Source: Solanum dulcamara (lineage: Eukaryota > Streptophyta > Magnoliopsida > Solanales > Solanaceae). Taken from it: 64,000 nt of DNA. Positions within the stretch are counted from its first letter, which is position 1, and each line of letters opens with the position of its first letter. Positions 59,391-64,000 of this stretch are shown here, one piece after another. Location of the stretch: positions 73,813,501 to 73,877,500 of the forward strand of contig NC_077240.1 of the NCBI RefSeq assembly GCF_947179165.1, in the 5' to 3' direction. A model generated the notes under the pieces. That model searched no databases and was not told the DNA's origin. It worked only from the letters and a program-made list of their open reading frames with translations. The translations under genes and the position numbers were made by a program.

Positions 59391-60060
59391 CCTAGGTTCG
59401 TTGATATTGTCATACCAAAATGAGTCTAGTAGAGTCTTGTGGAACGGTACAGAGACGTCTGTACTTTTCTTCGAGAGGCTACAAGACTTTAGGAAAAGTT
59501 TCTCTATCTTATTTTCTTTGTGCTAATCCATGATTTGCGTACTGGAAAGCCGCGTGATCCTACCAGTACACTGTTGATTTTATATACTAATACAACACTT
59601 GCTCTATCTTTGTTGAGTACAAGACATACTCAGTCAGTTTTAGAGAGACTTCGCTTAGAGGAGTGACAATTGTTCGAGTTCAAGGATGACCTGTTTCTTT
59701 CAGGCTGCCGTGGATTCTCTTTACTTCTAGTCCTTCTTTCGAGACTTAGATGCTTAGCACTGGTTTACTATTAATGGATTTGTTTGGGATGGCATTCCCT
59801 TTTTTCTAGACTTGATGACTTGTTTAAAATTTTGGTATATTTGACTTTCAGTTCCTAGGTATTTCCACATATTTTTGGGGTTGTTGACTTAGCTTTACTG
59901 AGTTTATGAAAACTCAGCCTTGTTGTTATTAAATTAAGTTGCTTCCACATCTTTGACACTTCTTGCATCTCGTAAATATGATAGTTGAGCTATATTAATG
60001 GGTCTCCTTCTAGAGGGTTAGTGTGGGTGCCAGTCACGGAGGATCGAGATCGTGAAAAAG

Positions 60061-60073
60061 TTGGTATCACAAC
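60061..60073 (+). other. Primer binding site 2 (duplicated)
   Basis: TTGGTATCACAAC in the second unit, four bases after an LTR-like end that reads CGTGAA in place of CGTGACA. Confidence 0.6.
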
Positions 60074-60275
60074 CCTAGGTTCGTTGATCTCGTCATACCA
60101 AAATGATTCTAGTAGAGTCTTACAAAATGGTACAAAGACGTTTGTACTTTTCTTCGAGAGGCTACAAGACTTTAGGAAACGTTTCTCTATCTTTTTTTTT
60201 GTGCTATAACTTGATTTCAATTGGTATCTGGTGATCCAAATTGATATCTAATTACTTTCACTCTCTTGTCTGTAG

Positions 60276-61800
60276 ATGGTTAATACACGCTATAATGGTT
60301 TTCAACCTGTAGCTCTAGTTGAGTCAGAGGAAGAGCCAATCGTATAAAGGCGCGGTTGAGATAGGGACAGGAAAGAGAGGCGCGGCAGAGGGGGAGGGAG
60401 AGCAGCACCCGCCAGTGTGGAATTTCCAATTGAAGAGGTGCTAATAGGTGAGGCCTCTCCTGCTCCCCTGAATGAGTTCGAGGAGAATCTAGAGATGGAG
60501 GAAGAGGAGATTACTGAACCAGTGGAAGACAACAAAACTGGGGCTGCCGGTCTTCCTCCTCTTGACCCCATACTAGCGCAGCAGCTCATGGCCTTTCTGA
60601 GTAGGTTGGCTGGTACTAGAGCCATTTCCACCATGCTCGCACCACCAACTTTTGTTGCTCGCTCATTTGCTATTGTAGCCTCCTTAGTAGATGAGGTAGT
60701 AGGCACTGATGCCTTTTTCAGACCCCTCATGGTTCTAGTCTTGACCGGAATTGAACATGACATGCTTAGCAAGTTTTTGAAACTTTAGCCCCTAGCTTTT
60801 CATAGTTCTGAAAATGAGGATGCGTATGAGTTCATCCTTGAATACTATGAGAGGTTGCACAAGTTGGGCATTGTACATCATCATGGGGTAGAATTTGTGA
60901 CTTTCCAGCTGTAGGGCGAGTCCAAGCAATAGAGTAGGACTTATGTGGAGTGTCGCTCGCCAGTATTGCCCCCACTTACATGGGTCCAGTTTCATGCCTT
61001 ATTCCTAGAAAAATATGTTCCACACACCTTGAGGGACTGCAAAAAGGATGAGTTCATGGCATTTGAGCAGGGAAGTCTATCTGTGGCTACTTATGAGGCC
61101 AAATTTTATTAGCTATCCAGGTATGCTACTCACTAGTAACTACAAAGGAAGAGAGAATTTGATTGTTTGTGAAGGGGTTGAACCCCGAATTACAAGTTTT
61201 GTTCGTTCAAATGACTTTGTAAGGTAGGAGTTTCAATGAAGTCACTGACTTTGTAAAAAAGGTTGAGGGTGTGAGGAGAGATGGGCAGGCCAAGGCTTTG
61301 GCTAAGAAGTCCAATAATACAAGTAATTCTCAGGGATCCTATTCTAGAGGGTCAGCCAGGCCGCTAATTGTAGCCCGGCCAATTCAGTCATCTCTGTCTG
61401 TTTCTACTAGCAGTTTTTCAGATACTCCACAGCAGCATCCAGCCCATGAAGGTCAAGGAGCATCATTCCCAGGTAGCAGCCATCTTTTGATTGTTACTAT
61501 TTTAATTGTGGAGAGTCAGGGCATATTAGGATAGAATGTTCTCACCCCCACGGGATAGTTTCAGCATCCAAGAAGGCCATAGCAATAGTACCTGCGATCG
61601 GGGGAGGTAATGGTAGATGACGTTCACAAGGTGGGCGAGGCAGAAACCAAAGAGACCGTAGAGGGCGAGGTAATGGTAGTACAGGTCGAGGAGCAGTACA
61701 TCCAGGCAAAGAGATGACCCGTCAGGATGATCGGGCTCAGTTTTATGAATTTCCGGGCAAGACCGAGGCGGAGGCGTCTAATGTAGTAATCACAAGTACT
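60276..61800 (+). pseudogene. Family A gag, decayed
   Basis: The ATG at 60276 opens MVNTRYNG, a start seen in related gypsy Gag proteins, but a stop (TAA) comes about 23 codons later. Gag-like words continue in shifting frames: KKDEFMAFEQGSLSV and YEAKF near 61040-61110, and a basic linker at 61270-61300. A zinc knuckle near 61495-61540 reads NCGESGHIRIEC, with its first cysteine apparently replaced by tyrosine. An RG-rich stretch (RGRGNGSTGRG-like) follows at 61620-61700. Many stops; not translatable as a whole. Confidence 0.75.
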
Positions 61801-61818
61801 ATTCTTATTTTTGATTGA

Positions 61819-62312
61819 ATGGCTAATATTTTATTTGATCAGGGGTCTACTTATTCATATATTTTTGTAAAATACGTCTTGGGTTTTGATGCACAGTGTG
61901 ATATACTTGATGCCCCCATCCATGTTTCTACCCTTGTTGAAGAGTCAGTTATAGTCGTCTATGTTTATCGTGCTTATTCTGTAATGTTTATAGGATTCCA
62001 TACTTGGGTAGACTTAGTGATATTAGACATGACCTATTTTGATGTAATCTTAGGCATGACTTGGTTGTCCCCCTATTTTGCTGTACTTAATTGTAATGCA
62101 AAAACTGTGCCTCTAGAGATCCCGGGGAGGAAAAAGTTAGAGTGAAAAGGGGTGTACAAGCCTAAGCCAGCTAAAATCATATTCTTTCTTCAGGCTATAA
62201 AAATGGCGGGGCAGAGTTATTTGGCCTATTTGGCCAATATTCAGAATATTAATGTAGAGTCTCCTTATATTGAGTCTACTCTGGTAGTGTGTGAGTTTCC
62301 AAAAGTTTTTTC
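61819..62312 (+). pseudogene. Family A aspartic protease remnant, cut by the deletion
   Basis: The frame 61819-62145 holds the retropepsin-like core: [11 protein letters not shown], in which the catalytic Asp and the GST remain, and [20 protein letters not shown] downstream. After a stop at 62143 the chain resumes at 62152 (AGQSYLAYLANIQ) to VVCEFPKVF, the segment that normally leads into reverse transcriptase. There it breaks off at about 62312 and reads straight into LTR sequence. Confidence 0.8.
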
Positions 62313-63771
62313 TACCAGAGTGGGATTAATGCCACCAAAGTGGGTTGGACCCGCTGGAGTAGGACAGTCGCGACTTAAGTCGAGAAAAAAATCTCAGAAA
62401 TGATATTCTTCTGCAAAAACTTTTCTTAGGACATTATGAGGCGACCCAGGGCAATATTGATCACTTTTCCATATAATTTTATGCCAAAGGTAAGATTTCT
62501 ACTCCCTAGACTCATAATTCAATTCCTATAACCCATAAACTAGGGTGGGTGAACATTGTGGGAGGATTTTGGCCTGTGGGTAATGGACAAAATTGGTTTT
62601 AGGTGGGGTTTAGGATCATGGGTTGGTCTATAAGAGGAATTATTCTATAATTTGACTGCGATAGACTATTATATTGATGCTTTGTGTATATTTACTATTT
62701 TTAGATCAAGAACAAGCTGAACAAACCTGTAAAGGAAAAACTCTTGCATCTTAGAGTTGTTGAGGATTGAATTCGAGGTAGGTGATGGTTTTATTTTCCT
62801 GTATGTGTTCATGTACTTTCTAAATTCCTTCATTGTATGCATAGGTGTATATGAATGGGAAAACATGCTAGAAATTATGTGAAATGATCACTTACTGGTC
62901 CTATTTGTGATGAACTTGTTCTTAGTAACATAATGTTGACTACTAAATGTAATTGTGGCCATTTTGAATATTTAGATTGGGTGTCATGTTCCGATACATA
63001 ATTGGATCGGGTGTCACATTTTGACACATATTTAGATCGGGTGCCACATTCCGACACAAACCTTGAATCGGGTATCAATTTCTGACACAAATTAAGTATT
63101 TATAGGTCTCATAAGACGACCCTTATATGAACTTGCATGATATTGAGATAGTTGAACTGTGGTCTTGCTGAGTACTGATTGATATGAAAATGATTAAGCT
63201 TATTCGATATATATATGCTTAGTGTATTGAGTTTACTTGTCCATGATTCGCTTACTGGCAAGTCGCGTGATTCTACCAGTACACTATTGATTTTGTGTTA
63301 TAATACTACATTTTCTCCATCTTTATTGAGTACAGGGCATATTCAGTCGGCTGCGGAGAGACCTCGCCTAGAGGAGTGATAATTATTCGAGTTCAAGGGT
63401 AAGTTGTTTATTTCAGGCTCCCGTGGACTCTTTTTATTTCTAGTCCTTCTTCCGGGACTTCGATGTTTAACACTGGTTTACTAGTAATGACTTTATTTGG
63501 TATTGCATTCCCTCTTTCCTAGACTTGATTACTTTCTTAGAGTTTTGGTACGTTTGAGTTTCAGTTCCTAGGTAAATTTCTGCATGTTTTGGAGTTGTTG
63601 ACTAGACTTTACTGAGTTTATGTGAACTCAGCCTTATTGTTATTAAATTAAGCTGCTTTCACATCTTTTACACTTTTTACATATTGTAAATGTGATGGTT
63701 GAGCTGTATTAATGGTTCTCCCACTAGAGGATTAGTGTGGGTGCTAGTCACGGAGGGTCGGGGTTGTGACA
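62313..63771 (+). repeat. LTR-A, 3' LTR lacking its first ~345 bp
   Basis: It starts inside the LTR at a point equivalent to about 57923 (ACCAGAGTGGGATTA) and ends GGGGTTGTGACA. It contains the GGGTGTCA array at 62974-63095. Confidence 0.8.
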
Positions 63772-63776
63772 CTTGG

Positions 63777-64000
63777 TCTTTGTTGACATGACACAAGTAT
63801 TCTTTTAAAAAATATTATTTAGGGATGTATTTCACTAAACTAACATTATTAATTATATTTTGAAATTCTAAATTTGACTATTACTTCCTTTAATTTTTTT
63901 TACTTGCCTCTTAAACTAAAAATATATATTTCATTTATTTGCCTATATTAGTAAATCAATGTTTTTCTAAAATACTAAGAATAGTATGAAAAAAGTAATA
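63777..64000. other. AT-rich DNA, possible Stowaway-like end
   Basis: GACTATTACTTCCTTTAATT near 63880 vaguely resembles a Stowaway terminus, but the window ends before a partner could be seen. Confidence 0.3.

Larger units (their letters stand above)
58841..60204 (+). repeat. Tandem duplication of 683 bp covering LTR end, PBS and leader
   Basis: Unit 1 is 58841-59523 and unit 2 is 59524-60204. Each holds about 535 bp of LTR-A 3' end, the PBS and some 145 bp of leader, and ends CTTTGTGC / TTTTGTGC. Units start TAATTCATGATT and TAATCCATGATT. Differences are scattered, so the duplication is not very recent. Confidence 0.85.
57579..63771 (+). mobile_element. Ty3-gypsy element of family A, internally deleted, 6.2 kb
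   Basis: The flanking pentamers TTTGG (57574-57578) and CTTGG (63772-63776) match at four of five positions. The 5' LTR is 57579-59374, then a PBS, a 683-bp tandem duplication, a decayed gag (from ATG 60276), a zinc knuckle, protease and a 5'-truncated 3' LTR. RT, RNase H and integrase are absent. It belongs with the decayed pol at 31217-33930 by LTR type (LTR-A), which gives the likely content of the missing part. Confidence 0.85.

Noticed and set aside
60302..60772. 156-residue minus-strand frame opposite gag
   Set aside because: Antisense shadow of the family A gag region, Ser/Ala-rich as expected from its base composition.

Overview
This is nuclear DNA from a flowering plant. The AT-rich background, the LTR termini of the TGTAACACC...GTGACA kind, the initiator-Met-tRNA-type primer sites and the TIR elements starting GGGACCGTTTGG look like those I know from Solanaceae (tomato, potato, pepper, tobacco). 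That assignment rests on recall of repeat style, not on a search. No rRNA, confident tRNA, CRISPR or operon is present, as expected for this kind of DNA.

Almost the whole window is a transposon graveyard with nested insertions. From left to right: a truncated MITE end (1-120); a solo LTR (274-5240, TSD TTATA) carrying a second solo LTR (2319-4633); a SINE-like tRNA-derived stretch and a GC-richer, possibly organelle-derived block (5643-6400); AT-rich intergenic DNA with a TIR element (7729-8330). Next comes the only convincing host-type gene, on the minus strand at 8818-9591: two exons that join a copia Gag-like domain to a hydrophobic tail. It is followed by a foldback element (9709-10783) and a Harbinger-like element (11615-15295) split by a solo LTR (11987-14485, TSD CGGCT).

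The centre is a three-level nest: an LTR-like fragment (about 15960-31213) holds a solo LTR (16945-30868, TSD CATTA), which holds a 10.9 kb L1-type LINE (17308-28193, 16-bp TSD, poly(A) tail). The LINE carries ORF1 (DUF4283-like plus a damaged zinc knuckle), ORF2 (endonuclease, reverse transcriptase, RNase H) and a long repeat-rich 3' region with an unexplained open frame. ORF1 and ORF2 contain nine premature TAA/TAG codons and no frameshift. A decayed Ty3-gypsy pol follows (31217-33930).

The right half holds a full-length Ty3-gypsy chromovirus-like element on the minus strand (34617-43615, perfect TSD TAAGT, both LTRs, PBS and PPT, broken gag-pol) inserted in a foldback MITE; a cluster of small DNA elements (43698-46560, including a Helitron-like end); an inverted pair of LTR ends (46603-47676); an LTR fragment fused to a minus-strand gypsy element (48879-56542); and a gypsy element (57579-63771) with a 683-bp LTR/PBS tandem duplication, gag and protease remains and most of pol deleted. 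No autonomous element appears intact. Regulation, where visible, is only the LTR, PBS and PPT architecture.
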